DNA of 64,000 bases, from assembly GCF_029227915.1 (NCBI RefSeq), contig NC_079881.1, forward strand, positions 22,607,501 to 22,671,500, in the 5' to 3' direction. Of the stretch, positions 23,341-37,447 are shown in pieces. The position numbers were made by a program, and so were the translations under genes. A model generated the notes under the pieces. That model saw only the letters and a program-made list of their open reading frames with translations. It had not been told where the DNA came from and made no database searches. Origin of the DNA: Hydractinia symbiolongicarpus (Eukaryota; Cnidaria; Hydrozoa; Anthoathecata; Hydractiniidae). Numbering within the stretch: position 1 is the first letter of the stretch; every line of letters starts with the position of its first letter.

Positions 23341-26309
23341 TGAGTCATTTATATTGTGAGACTAATCCTATCTGTTATCGCGTCCTGAAGAAATAGAGAC
23401 AGATTCAAAAACAACATTTCATTGACTTTCTAACGGTGTCAGTCCGTTTGAGTTATAACGGTTGCGTCACATATTCCTACCAACATGTATTTTGCGATAT
23501 TTTTCCGATATTACTAGGCTGCATTGCCTATAAAAGTAAAGCAATTTATCGTGGGACCTAATTGAACTGATTTTCGGCTTTGACCTTTTAAATGTGGCAA
23601 ATGAGACAATTGTACTTTAAGGATTAAGATTTTTGTTACATTAGCTTGATTGCCGGAACTCAGTATTTACACTGCGCGCGGTGTTAGCTCTTGATTTACA
23701 AATTTAGATCAATAAGTCATTTTTACTCTGGGATTAATCCTAGCCCTTTGCGCGCTGAAGAAATGGAGACAGTTTCAAAAACTACATTTCATTGACTTTC
23801 TAACGGTATCCGTCCGTTCTTGTAACAACAGTTGCGTCACCAATGGGTACCACCATGTATTTAGCGATATTTTTCCGATATTACTATGTTGTATTGCTTT
23901 TAACAGTGTAACGATTGACCGTGGGACCTAATTGAACTGATTTTTGGCTTTGACCTTTTATATGTGGTAAATGAGACAATTGGACTCCAAGAATTAACAT
24001 TCTTCTTACTTTGGCATGAATGCTGGAACTCTGCAGTTACACTGGAAACTGTGTTAGCTCTTTATCTACAAATGTAGATCAATGAGTCATTTATACTGTG
24101 AGACTAATCCTATCCGTTATCGCGTCCTGAAAAAATAGAGACAGTTTCACAAACAACACTTCATTGACTTTGTAACGGTAATTGTCCGTTTCAGTTACAA
24201 CAGCTGCGTAACCAATTGGTACCACCATGTGTTTAGCGAGATTTTTCCGATATTACTAGGTTGCATTGCTTTTAACAGTGAAACGATTGACGTGGCACCT
24301 AATTTAACTGATTTTTGACTTTGACCTTTTAAATGTGGTGAATAAGACAATTGGACACCAAGAATTAACATTCTTCTTACTTTGGCATGTATGCTAGAAC
24401 TCGGCAGTTACACTGAAATCTGTGTTAGCTCTTTATCTACAAATGTAGATCAATGAGTCATTTATATTGTGAGACTAATCCTATCTGTTATCGCGTCCTG
24501 AAGAAATAGAGACAGATTCAAAAACAATATTTCATTGACTTTCTAACGGTGTCAGTCCGTTTGAGTTATAACGGTTGCGTCACATATTCCTACCAACATG
24601 TATTTTGCGATATTTTTCCGATATTACTAGGCTGCATTGCCTATAAAAGTAAAGCAATTTATCGTGGGACCTAATTGAACTGATTTTCGGCTTTGACCTT
24701 TTAAATGTGGTAAATGAGACAATTGTACTTTAAGGATTAAGATTTTTGTTACATTAGCTTGATTGCCGGAACTCAGTATTTACACTGCGCGCGGTGTTAG
24801 CTCTTGATTTACAAATTTAGATCCATAAGTCATTTTTACTCTGGGATTAATCCTAGCCCTTTGCGCGCTGAAGAAATGGAGACAGTTTCAAAAACTACAT
24901 TTCATTGACTTTCTAACGGTATCCGTCCGTTCTTGTAACAACAGTTGCGTCACCAATGGGTACCACCATGTATTTAGCGATATTTTTCCGATATTACTAT
25001 GTTGTATTGCTTTTAACAGTGTAACGATTGACCGTGGGACCTAATTGAACTGATTTTTGGCTTTGACCTTTTATATGTGGTAAATGAGACAATTGGACTC
25101 CAAGAATTAACATTCTTCTTACTTTGGCATTAATGCTGGAACTCTGCAGTTACACTGGAAACTGTGTTAGCTCTTTATCTACAAATGTAGATCAATGAGT
25201 CATTTATACTGTGAGACTAATCCTATCCGTTATCGCGTCCTGAAAAAATAGAGACAGTTTCACAAACAACACTTCATTGACTTTGTAACGGTAATTGTCC
25301 GTTTCAGTTACAACAGCTGCGTAACCAATTGGTACCACCATGTGTTTAGCGAGATTTTTCCGATATTACTAGGTTGCATTGCTTTTAACAGTGAAACGAT
25401 TGACGTGGCACCTAATTTAACTGATTTTTGACTTTGACCTTTTAAATGTGGTGAATAAGACAATTGGACACCAAGAATTAACATTCTTCTTACTTTGGCA
25501 TGTATGCTAGAACTCGGCAGTTACACTGGAAACTGTGTTAGCTCTTTATTTTCAAATGTAGATCAATGAGTCATTCTTATTGTGAGGCTAATCCTATCCG
25601 TTAACGCGCCCTGAAGAAATAGAGACAGTTTCAGAAACAACATTTCATTGACTTTCTAACGGTATCCGTCCGTTCTTGTAACAACAGTTGCGTCACCAAT
25701 AGGTACCACCATGTATGTAGCGATATTTTTCCGATATTACTATGTTGTATTGCTTTTAACAGTGTAACGATTGACCGTGGGACCTAATTGAACTGATTTT
25801 CGGCTTTGACCTTTTATATGTGGTAAATGAGACAATTGGACTCTAAGAATTAACATTCTTGTTACGTTAGCTTGATTGCCGGAACTCAGTATTTACACTG
25901 CGCGCTGTGTTAGCTCTTTATTTACAAATGTAGATCAATGAGTCATTTATATTGTGACACTAATCCTATCCGTTATCGCGTCCTGAAAAAATAGAGACAG
26001 TTTCACAAACAACACTTCATTGACTTTGTAACGGTAATTGTCCGTTTCAGTTACAACAGCTGCGTAACCAATTGGTACCACCATGTGTTTAGCGAGATTT
26101 TTCCGATATTACTAGGTTGCATTGCTTTTAACAGTGAAACGATTGACGTGGCACCTAATTTAACTGATTTTTGACTTTGACCTTTTAAATGTGGTGAATA
26201 AGACAATTGGACACCAAGAATTAACATTCTTCTTACTTTAGCATGTATGCTAGAACTCGGCAGTTACACTGAAATCTGTGTTAGCTCTTTATCTACAAAT
26301 GTAGATCAA
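23341..26309 (+). repeat. 2969-bp octamer higher-order repeat, copy 1
   Basis: Eight monomers (starts 23341, 23713, 24083, 24454, 24826, 25196, 25567, 25939). Internally it contains the 1113-bp trimer twice and then two further units. Its copy-specific markers recur in copy 2 at exactly +2969: TTTAGCATGTATGC at about 23269+2969, AACAATATTTCATTG at 24525, ATCCATAAGTC at 24821. Confidence 0.92.
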
Positions 26310-29278
26310 TGAGTCATTTATATTGTGAGACTAATCCTATCTGTTATCGCGTCCTGAAGAAATAGAGACAGATTCAAAAACAACATTTCATTGACTTTCT
26401 AACGGTGTCAGTCCGTTTGAGTTATAACGGTTGCGTCACATATTCCTACCAACATGTATTTTGCGATATTTTTCCGATATTACTAGGCTGCATTGCCTAT
26501 AAAAGTAAAGCAATTTATCGTGGGACCTAATTGAACTGATTTTCGGCTTTGACCTTTTAAATGTGGCAAATGAGACAATTGTACTTTAAGGATTAAGATT
26601 TTTGTTACATTAGCTTGATTGCCGGAACTCAGTATTTACACTGCGCGCGGCGTTAGCTCTTGATTTACAAATTTAGATCAATAAGTCATTTTTACTCTGG
26701 GATTAATCCTAGCCCTTTGCGCGCTGAAGAAATGGAGACAGTTTCAAAAACTACATTTCATTGACTTTCTAACGGTATCCGTACGTTCTTGTAACAACAG
26801 TTGCGTCACCAATGGGTACCACCATGTATTTAGCGATATTTTTCCGATATTACTATGTTGTATTGCTTTTAACAGTGTAACGATTGACCGTGGGACCTAA
26901 TTGAACTGATTTTTGGCTTTGACCTTTTATATGTGGTAAATGAGACAATTGGACTCCAAGAATTAACATTCTTCTTACTTTGGCATGAATGCTGGAACTC
27001 TGCAGTTACACTGGAAACTGTGTTAGCTCTTTATCTACAAATGTAGATCAATGAGTCATTTATACTGTGAGACTAATCCTATCCGTTATCGCGTCCTGAA
27101 AAAATAGAGACAGTTTCACAAACAACACTTCATTGACTTTGTAACGGTAATTGTCCGTTTCAGTTACAACAGCTGCGTAACCAATTGGTACCACCATGTG
27201 TTTAGCGAGATTTTTCCGATATTACTAGGTTGCATTGCTTTTAACAGTGAAACGATTGACGTGGCACCTAATTTAACTGATTTTTGACTTTGACCTTTTA
27301 AATGTGGTGAATAAGACAATTGGACACCAAGAATTAACATTCTTCTTACTTTGGCATGTATGCTAGAACTCGGCAGTTACACTGAAATCTGTGTTAGCTC
27401 TTTATCTACAAATGTAGATCAATGAGTCATTTATATTGTGAGACTAATCCTATCTGTTATCGCGTCCTGAAGAAATAGAGACAGATTCAAAAACAATATT
27501 TCATTGACTTTCTAACGGTGTCAGTCCGTTTGAGTTATAACGGTTGCGTCACATATTCCTACCAACATGTATTTTGCGATATTTTTCCGATATTACTAGG
27601 CTGCATTGCCTATAAAAGTAAAGCAATTTATCGTGGGACCTAATTGAACTGATTTTCGGCTTTGACCTTTTAAATGTGGTAAATGAGACAATTGTACTTT
27701 AAGGATTAAGATTTTTGTTACATTAGCTTGATTGCCGGAACTCAGTATTTACACTGCGCGCGGTGTTAGCTCTTGATTTACAAATTTAGATCCATAAGTC
27801 ATTTTTACTCTGGGATTAATCCTAGCCCTTTGCGCGCTGAAGAAATGGAGACAGTTTCAAAAACTACATTTCATTGACTTTCTAACGGTATCCGTCCGTT
27901 CTTGTAACAACAGTTGCGTCACCAATGGGTACCACCATGTATTTAGCGATATTTTTCCGATATTACTATGTTGTATTGCTTTTAACAGTGTAACGATTGA
28001 CCGTGGGACCTAATTGAACTGATTTTTGGCTTTGACCTTTTATATGTGGTAAATGAGACAATTGGACTCCAAGAATTAACATTCTTCTTACTTTGGCATT
28101 AATGCTGGAACTCTGCAGTTACACTGGAAACTGTGTTAGCTCTTTATCTACAAATGTAGATCAATGAGTCATTTATACTGTGAGACTAATCCTATCCGTT
28201 ATCGCGTCCTGAAAAAATAGAGACAGTTTCACAAACAACACTTCATTGACTTTGTAACGGTAATTGTCCGTTTCAGTTACAACAGCTGCGTAACCAATTG
28301 GTACCACCATGTGTTTAGCGAGATTTTTCCGATATTACTAGGTTGCATTGCTTTTAACAGTGAAACGATTGACGTGGCACCTAATTTAACTGATTTTTGA
28401 CTTTGACCTTTTAAATGTGGTGAATAAGACAATTGGACACCAAGAATTAACATTCTTCTTACTTTGGCATGTATGCTAGAACTCGGCAGTTACACTGGAA
28501 ACTGTGTTAGCTCTTTATTTTCAAATGTAGATCAATGAGTCATTCTTATTGTGAGGCTAATCCTATCCGTTAACGCGCCCTGAAGAAATAGAGACAGTTT
28601 CAGAAACAACATTTCATTGACTTTCTAACGGTATCCGTCCGTTCTTGTAACAACAGTTGCGTCACCAATAGGTACCACCATGTATGTAGCGATATTTTTC
28701 CGATATTACTATGTTGTATTGCTTTTAACAGTGTAACGATTGACCGTGGGACCTAATTGAACTGATTTTCGGCTTTGACCTTTTATATGTGGTAAATGAG
28801 ACAATTGGACTCTAAGAATTAACATTCTTGTTACGTTAGCTTGATTGCCGGAACTCAGTATTTACACTGCGCGCTGTGTTAGCTCTTTATTTACAAATGT
28901 AGATCAATGAGTCATTTATATTGTGACACTAATCCTATCCGTTATCGCGTCCTGAAAAAATAGAGACAGTTTCACAAACAACACTTCATTGACTTTGTAA
29001 CGGTAATTGTCCGTTTCAGTTACAACAGCTGCGTAACCAATTGGTACCACCATGTGTTTAGCGAGATTTTTCCGATATTACTAGGTTGCATTGCTTTTAA
29101 CAGTGAAACGATTGACGTGGCACCTAATTTAACTGATTTTTGACTTTGACCTTATAAATGTGGTGAATAAGACAATTGGACACCAAGAATTAACATTCTT
29201 CTTACTTTGGCATGTATGCCTGAACTCGGCAGTTACACTGGAATCTGTGTTAGCTCTTTATCTAGAAATGTAGATCAA
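26310..29278 (+). repeat. 2969-bp octamer higher-order repeat, copy 2
   Basis: Directly follows copy 1 with every monomer start shifted by 2969 bp (26310, 26682, 27052, 27423, 27795, 28165, 28536, 28908). The two copies look nearly identical by eye, differing at isolated bases (for example GGTGTTAGC vs GGCGTTAGC near 26651, CGTCCGTTC vs CGTACGTTC near 26781). This is the cleanest recent amplification in the array. Confidence 0.92.
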
Positions 29279-32200
29279 TGAGTCATTTATATTGTGAGAC
29301 TAATCCTATCTGTTATCGCGTCCTGAAGAAATAGAGACAGATTCAAAAACAACATTTCATTGATTTTCTAACGGTATCAGTCCGTTTGAGTTACAACGGT
29401 TGCGTCACATATTCGTACCAACATTTACTTAGCGATAATTTTGCGATATTACTAGGTTGCATCGCTTTTAAAAGTGAAACGATTGAACGTGGGACCTAAT
29501 TGGACTAATTTTGAACTTTGACCTTGCAAATGTGGTAAATGAGATAATTGGACTCTAAGAATTAAGATTCTTGTTACGTTAGCTTGATTGCCGGAACTCA
29601 GGATTTATACTGCGCGCTGTGTTAGCTCTTTATTTACAAATTTAGATCAATGAGTAGTTTTTACTCTGGGACTAATCCTAGACACTAGTGGTGGCTGAAG
29701 AAATGGATACAGTTTCAAAATCTACATTTCATTGACTTTCTGACGGTATCTGTCCGTTTGAGTTACAACAGTTGCGTCACAAATTGGTACCACCATGTAT
29801 TTAGCGATATTTTTCCGATATTACTAGGTTGCATTGCTTTTAGAAGTGAAACGATTGACCGTGGGACCTAATTGAACTGATTTTGGACTTTGGCCTTATA
29901 AATGTGGTAAATGAGACAATTGGACTCCAAGAATTAACATTCTTCTTACTTTGGCATGAATGCTGGAACTCGGCAGTTACACTGGAGACTGTGTTAGCTC
30001 TTCATCTACAAATGTAGATCAATGAGTTATTCATACTGTGAGACTAATCCTATCAGTTATCGCGTCCTGACGAAATAGAGACAGTTTCAAAAACAACATT
30101 TCATTGACTTTCTAACGGTATCCGTCCGTTCGTGTAACAACAGTTGCGTCACCAATTGGTACCACCATGTATTTAGCAATATTTTTCCGATATTACTAGG
30201 TTGCATTGCTTTTAACAGTAAAACGATTGACCGTGGGACCTAATTGAACTGATTTTAGACCTTGACCTTATAAATGTGGTAATTGAGACAATTGGACTCC
30301 GAGAGTTAACCTTCTTCTTATTTTGGCATGAATGCTGGAACTCCGCAGTTACACTGGAAACTGTGTTAGCTCTTTATTTACAAATGTAGATCAATGAGTC
30401 ATTTTTACTCTAGGACTAATCCTAGCCATTAGCGGGCGCTGAAGAAATGGAGACAGTTTTAATAACTACATTTCATTGACTTTCTAACGGTATCCGTCCG
30501 TTCTTGTAACAACAGTTGCGTCACCAATGGGTACCACCATGTATTTAGCGATATTTTTCCGATATTACTAGGTTGTATTGCTTTTAACAGTGAAACGATT
30601 GACCGTGGGAGTTAATAGAACTGATTTTAGACTTTGACCTTATAAATGTGCTAAATGAGACGATTGGACTCAAAGAATTAACATTCTTCTTACTTTCGCA
30701 TGTATGCTAGAATTCGGCAGTTACACTGGAAACTGTGTTAGCTCTTTATCTACAAATGTAGATCAATGAGTCATTTATAATGTGAGACTAATCCTATCCG
30801 TTATCGCGTCCTGAAAAAATAGAGACAGTTTCACAAACAACACTTCATTGACTTTGTAACGGTAATTGTCCGTTTCAGTTACAACAGCTGCGTAACCAAT
30901 TTGTACCACCATGTGTTTAGCGCGATTTTTCCGATATTACTAGGTTGCATTGCTTTTAACAGTGAAACGATTGACGTGGCACCTAATTTAACTGATTTTT
31001 GACTTTGACCTTATAAATGTGGTGAATAAGACAATTGGACACCAAGAATTAACATTCTTCTTACTTTGGCATGTATGCTAGAACTCGGCAGTTACACTGG
31101 AAACTGTGTTAGCTCTTTATTTTCAAATGTAGATGAATGAGTCATTCTTATTGTGAGGCTAATCCTATCCGTTAACGCGCCCTGAAGAAATAGAGACAGT
31201 TTCAAAAACAACATTTCATTGACTTTTTAACGGTATCCGTCCGTTCTTGTAACAACAGTTGCGTCACCAATGGGTACCACCATGTATTTAGCGATATTTT
31301 TCCGATATTACTATGTTGTATTGCTTTTAACAGTGTAACGATTGACCGTGGGACCTAATTGAACTGATTTTCGGCTTTGACCTTTTATATGTGGTAAATG
31401 AGACAATTGGACTCTCAGAATTAACATTCTTGTTTTGTTAGCTTGATTGTCGGAACTCAGTATTTACACTGCGCGCTGTGTTAGCTCTTTATTTACAAAT
31501 TTAGATAAATGAGTCATTTTTACTCTGGGACTAATTCTAGCTATTAGCGCGCTGAAGAAATGTAGACAGTTTCACAAACAACATTTCATTGACTTTCTAA
31601 TGGTATCAGTCCGTTTGAGTTATAACGGTTGCGTCACATATTCGTACCAACATGTATTTAGCGATATTTTTCCGATATTACTAGGTTGCATTGCTTTTAG
31701 AAGTTAAACAATTGACCGTGGGACCTAATTGAACTGATTTTGGACTTTGACCTTATAAATGTGGTAAATGAGACAATTGGACTCCAAGAATTAACATTCT
31801 TCTTACTTTGGCATGAATGCTGGATCTCTGCAGTTACACTGGAAACTGTGTCAGTTCTTTATCTACAAATGTAGATCAATGAGTCATTTATACTGTGAGA
31901 CTAATCCTATCCGTTATCGCGTCCTGAAAAAATAGAGACAGTTTCACAAACAACACTTCATTGACTTTGTAACGGTCATTGTCCGTTTCAGTTACAACAG
32001 CTGCGTAACCAATTGGTACCACCATGTGTTTAGCGCGAATTTTCCGATATTACTAGGTTGCATTGCTTTTAACAGTGAAACGATTGACGTGGCACCTAAT
32101 TTAACTGATTTTTGACTTTGACCTTATAAATGTGATGAATAAGACAATTGGACACAAAGAATTAACATTCTTCCTACTTTGGCATGTATGCTAGAACTCG

Positions 32201-34848
32201 GCAGTTACACTGGAAACTGTGTTAGCTCTTTATCTACAAATGTAGATCAATGAGTCATTTATATTGTGAGACTAATCCTATCTGTTATCGCGTCCTGAAG
32301 AAATAGAGACAGATTCAAAAACAACATTTCATTGACTTTCTAACGGTGTCAGTCCGTTTGAGTTATAACGGTTGCGTCACATATTCCTACCAACATGTAT
32401 TTTGCGATATTTTTCCGATATTACTAGGCTGCATTGCCTTTAAAAGTAAAGCAATTTATCGTGGGACCTAATTGAACTGATTTTCGGCTTTGACCTTTTA
32501 AATGTGGTAAATGAGACAATTGGACTTTAAGGATTAAGATTTTTGTTACATTAGCTTGATTGCCGGAACTCAGTATTTACACTGCGCGCTGTGTTAGCTC
32601 TTGATTTACAAATTTAGATCAATAAGTCATTTTTACTCTGGGATTAATCGTAGCCCTTTGCGCGCTGAAGAAATGGAGACAGTTTCACAAACAACATTTC
32701 ATTGACTTTCTAATGGTATCAGTTCGTTTGAGTTATAACGGTTGCGTCACATATTCGTACCAACATGTATTTAGCGATATTTTTCCGATATTACTAGGTT
32801 GCATGGCTTTTAGAAGTTAAACGATTGACCGTGGGACCTAATTGAACTGATTTTGGACTTTGACCTTATAAATGTTGTAAATGAGACAATTGGACTCCAA
32901 GAATTAACTTCTTTCTTACTTTGGCATGAAAGCTGGAACTCTGCAGTTACACTGGAAACTGTGTTAGCTCTTTATTTTCAAATGTAGATCAATGAGTCAT
33001 TCTTATTGTGAGGCTAATCCTATCCGTTAACGCGCCCTGAAGAAATAGAGACAGTTTCAAAAACAACATTTCATTGACTTTCTAACGGTATCCGTCCGTT
33101 CTTGTAACAACAGTTGCGTCACCAATGGGTACCACCATGTATTTAGCGATATTTTTCCGATATTACTATGTTGTATTGCTTTTAACAGTGTAACGATTGA
33201 CCGTGGGACCTAATTGAACTGATTTTTGGCTTTGACCTTTTATATGTGGTAAATGAGACAATTGGACTCCAAGAATTAACATTCTTCTTACTTTGGCATG
33301 AATGCTGGAACTCAGTATTTACACTGCGCGCTGTGTTAGCTCTTTATTTACAAATTTAGATAAATGAGTCATTTTTACTCTGGGACTAATTCTAGCTATT
33401 AGCGCGCGCTGAAGAAATGTAGACAGTTTCACAAACAACATTTCATTGACTTTCTAATGGTATCAGTCCGTTTGAGTTATAACGGTTGCGTCACATATTC
33501 GTACCAACATGTATTTAGCGATATTTTTCCGATATTACTAGGTTGCATTGCTTTTAGAAGTTAAACAATTGACCGTGGGACCTAATTGAACTGATTTTGG
33601 ACTTTGACCTTATAAATGTGGTAAATGAGACAATTGGACTCCAAGAATTAACATTCTTCTTACTTTGGCATGAATGCTGGAACTCTGCAGTTACACTGGA
33701 AACTGTGTTAGCTCTTTATCTACAAATGTAGATCAATGAGTCATTTATATTGTGAGACTAATCCTATCTGTTATCGCGTCCTGAAGAATAGAGACAGATT
33801 CAAAAACAATATTTTATAGACTTTCTAACGGTGTCAGTCCGTTTGAGTTATAACGGTTGCGTCACATATTCCTACCAACATGTATTTTGCGATTTTTTTT
33901 CGATATTACTAGGCTGCATTGCCTTTAAAAGTAAAGCAATTTATCGTGGGACCTAATTGAACTGATTTTCGGCTTTGACCTTTTAAATGTGGTAAATGAG
34001 ACAATTGGACTTTAAGGATTAAGATTTTTGTTACATTAGCTTGATTGCCGAAACTCAGTATTTACACTGCGCGCTGTGTTAGCTCTTGATTTACAAATTT
34101 AGATCAATAAGTCATTTTTACTCTGGGATTAATCCTAGCACTTTGCGCGCTGAAGAAATGGAGACAGTTTCAAAAACTACATTTCATTGACTTTCTAACG
34201 GTATCCGTCCGTTCTTGTAACAACAGTTGCGTCACCAATGGGTACCACCATGTATTTAGCGATATTTTTCCGATATTACTAGGTTGTATTGCTTTTAACA
34301 GTGAAATGATTGACCGTGGGAGCTAATAGAACTGATTTTAGACTTTGACCTTATAAATGTGCTAAATGAGACGATTGGACTCAAAGAATTAACATTCTTC
34401 TTACTTTGGCATGAATGCTGGAACTCAGCAGTTACACTGGACACTGTGTTAGCTCTTTATTTTCTAATGTAGATCAATGAGTCATTCTTACTGTGAGGCT
34501 AATCCTATCCGTTAACGCGCCCTGAAGAAATAGAGACAGTTTCAAAAACAACATTCATTGACTTTCTAACGGTATCCGTCCGTTCGTGTAACAACAGTTG
34601 CGTCACCAAATGGTACCACCATGTATTTAGCGATATTTTTCCGATATTACTAGGTTGCATTGCTTTTAGAAGTTAAACGATTGACCGTGGGACCTAATTG
34701 AACTGATTTTAGACTTTGACCTTATAAATGTGGTAAATGAGACAATTGGACTCCAAGAATTAACATTCTTCTTACTTTGGCATGAATGCTGGAACTCAGC
34801 AGTTTCACTGGAAACTGTGTTAGCTCTTTATCTACAAATGTAGATCAA
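29279..34848 (+). repeat. Irregular stretch of 15 monomers
   Basis: Starts are at 29279, 29651, 30023, 30395, 30767, 31138, 31510, 31880, 32251, 32623, 32993, 33365, 33737, 34108 and 34478. Local echoes exist: the heads at 31510 and 33365 share TAATTCTAGCTATTAGCG and are 1855 bp apart. There is no simple tandem period. The part from 29364 to about 30390 repeats 19341 to about 20370. Confidence 0.75.
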
Positions 34849-37447
34849 TGAGTCATTTATACTGTGAGACTAATCCTATCCGTTATCGCGTCCTGAAAAA
34901 ATAGAGACAGTTTCACAAACAACACTTCATTGACTTTGTAACGGTAATTGTCCGTTTCAGTTACAACAGCTGCGTAACCAATTAGTACCACCATGTGTTT
35001 AGCGAGATTTTTCCGATATTAATAGGTTGCATTGCTTTTAACAGTGAAACGATTGACGTGGCACCTAATTTAACTGATTTTTGACTTTGATCTTATAAAT
35101 GTGGTGAATAAGACAATTGGACTCTAAGAATTAACATTCTTGTTACGTTAGCTTGATTGCCGGAACTCAGTATTTACACTGCGCGCTGTGTTAGCTCTTT
35201 ATTTACAAATTTAGATAAATGAGTCATTTTTACTCTGGGACTAATTCTAGCCATTAGCGCGCGCTGAAGAAATTTAGACAGTTTCACAAACAACATTTCA
35301 TTGACTTTCTAATGGTATCAGTCCGTTTGAGTTATAACGGTTGCGTCACATATTCGTACCAACATGTATTTAGCGATATTTTTCCGATATTACTAGGTTG
35401 CATTGCTTTTAGAAGTTAAACGATTGACCGTGGGACCTAATTGAACTGATTTTGGACTTTGACCTTATAAATGTGGTAAATGAGACAATTGGACTCCAAG
35501 AATTAACATTCTTCTTACTTTGGCATGAATGCTGGAACTCTACAGTTACACTGGAAACTGTGTTAGCTCTTTATCTACAAATGTAGATCAATGAGTCATT
35601 TATACTGTGAGACTAATCCTATCTGTTATCGCGTCCTGAAAAAATAGAGACAGTTTCACAAACAACACTTCATTGACTTTGTAACGGTAATTGTCCGTTT
35701 CAGTTACAACAGCTGCGTAACCAATTGGTACCACCATGTGTTTAGCGAGATTTTTCCGATATTACTAGGTTGCATTGCTTTTAACAGTGAAACGATTGAC
35801 GTGGCACCTAATTTAACTGATTTTCGACTTTGACCTTATAAATGTGGTGAATAAGACAATTGGACACCAAGAATTAACATTCTTCTTACTTTGGCATGAA
35901 TGCTAGAACTCGGCAGTTACACTGGAAACTGTGTTAGCTCTTTATCTACAAATGTAGATCAATGAGTCATTTATATTGTGAGACTAATCCTATCTGTTAT
36001 CGCGTCCTGAAGAAATAGAGACAGATTCAAAAACAACTTTTCATTGACTTTCTAACGGTGTCAGTCCGTTTGAGTTATAACGGCTGCGTCACATATTTCT
36101 ACCAACATGTATTTTGCGATATTTTTCCGATATTACTAGGCTGCATTGCCTTTAAAAGTAAAGCAATTTATCGTGGGACCTAATTGAACTGATTTTCGGC
36201 TTTGACCTTTTAAATGTGGTAAATGAGACAATTGGACTTTAAGGATTAAGATTTTTGTTACATTAGCTTGATTGCCGGAACTCAGTATTTACACTGCGCG
36301 CTGTGTTAGCTCTTGATTTACAAATTTAGATCAATAAGTCATTTTTACTCTGGGATTAATCCTAGCCCTTTGCGCGCTGAAGAAATGGAGACAGTTTCAA
36401 AAACTACATTTCATTGACTTTCTAACGGTATCCGTCCGTTCTTGTAACAACAGTTGCGTCTCCAATGGGTACCACCATGTATTTAGCCATATTTTCCGAT
36501 ATTACTAGGTTGTATTGCTTTTAACAGTGAAACGATTGACCGTGGGAGCTAATAGAACTGATTTTAGACTTTGACCTTATAAATGTGCTAAATGAGACGA
36601 TTGGACTCAAAGAATTAACATTCTTCTTACTTTGGCATGAATGCTGGAACTCAGCAGTTACACTGGACACTGTGTTAGCTCTTTATTTTCAAATGTAGAT
36701 CAATGAGTCATTCTTACTGTGAGGCTAATCCTATCCGTTAACGCGCTCTGAAGAAATAGAGACAGTTTTAAAAACTACATTTCATTGACTTTCTGACGGT
36801 ATCTGTCCGTTTGAGTTACAACAGTTGCGTCACCAATTGGTACCACCATGTATTTAGCGATATTTTTCCGATATTACTAGGTTGCATTGCTTTTAGAAGT
36901 TAAACGATTGACCGTGGGACCTAATTGAACTGATTTTGGACTTTGACCTTATAAATGTGGTAAATGAGACAATTGGACTCCAAGAATTAACATTCTTCTT
37001 ACTTTGGCATGAATGCTGGAACTCAGCAGTTACACTGGAAACTGTGTTAGCTCTTTATCTACAAATGTAGATCAATGAGTTATTTATACTGTGACACTAA
37101 TCCTATCCGTTATCGCGTCCTGAAAAAATAGAGACAGTTTCACAAACAACTCTTCATTGACTTTCTAATGGTATCAGTTCGTTTGAGTTATAACGGTTGC
37201 GTCACATATTCGTACCAACATGTATTTAGCGATATTTTTCCGATATTACTAGGTTGCATGGCTTTTAGAAGTTAAACGATTGACCGTGGGACCTAATTGA
37301 ACTGATTTTGGACTTTGACCTTATAAATGTTGTAAATGAGACAATTGGACTCCAAGAATTAACTTCTTTCTTACTTTGGCATGAAAGCTGGAACTCTGCA
37401 GTTACACTGGAAACTGTGTTAGCTCTTTATTTTCAAATGTAGATCAA
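34849..37447 (+). repeat. ~2.6-kb heptamer higher-order repeat, copy 1
   Basis: Monomer starts 34849, 35220, 35592, 35963, 36335, 36704 and 37076 recur at 37448, 37819, 38191, 38568, 38940, 39309 and 39681. Shared markers include CAATTAGTACCACC, AATAGGTTGCATTG, GAAATTTAGACAG and TAGCCATATTTTCCG. In the seventh unit the copies part near 37160 (CTAATGG here, GTAACGG in copy 2). Confidence 0.88.
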
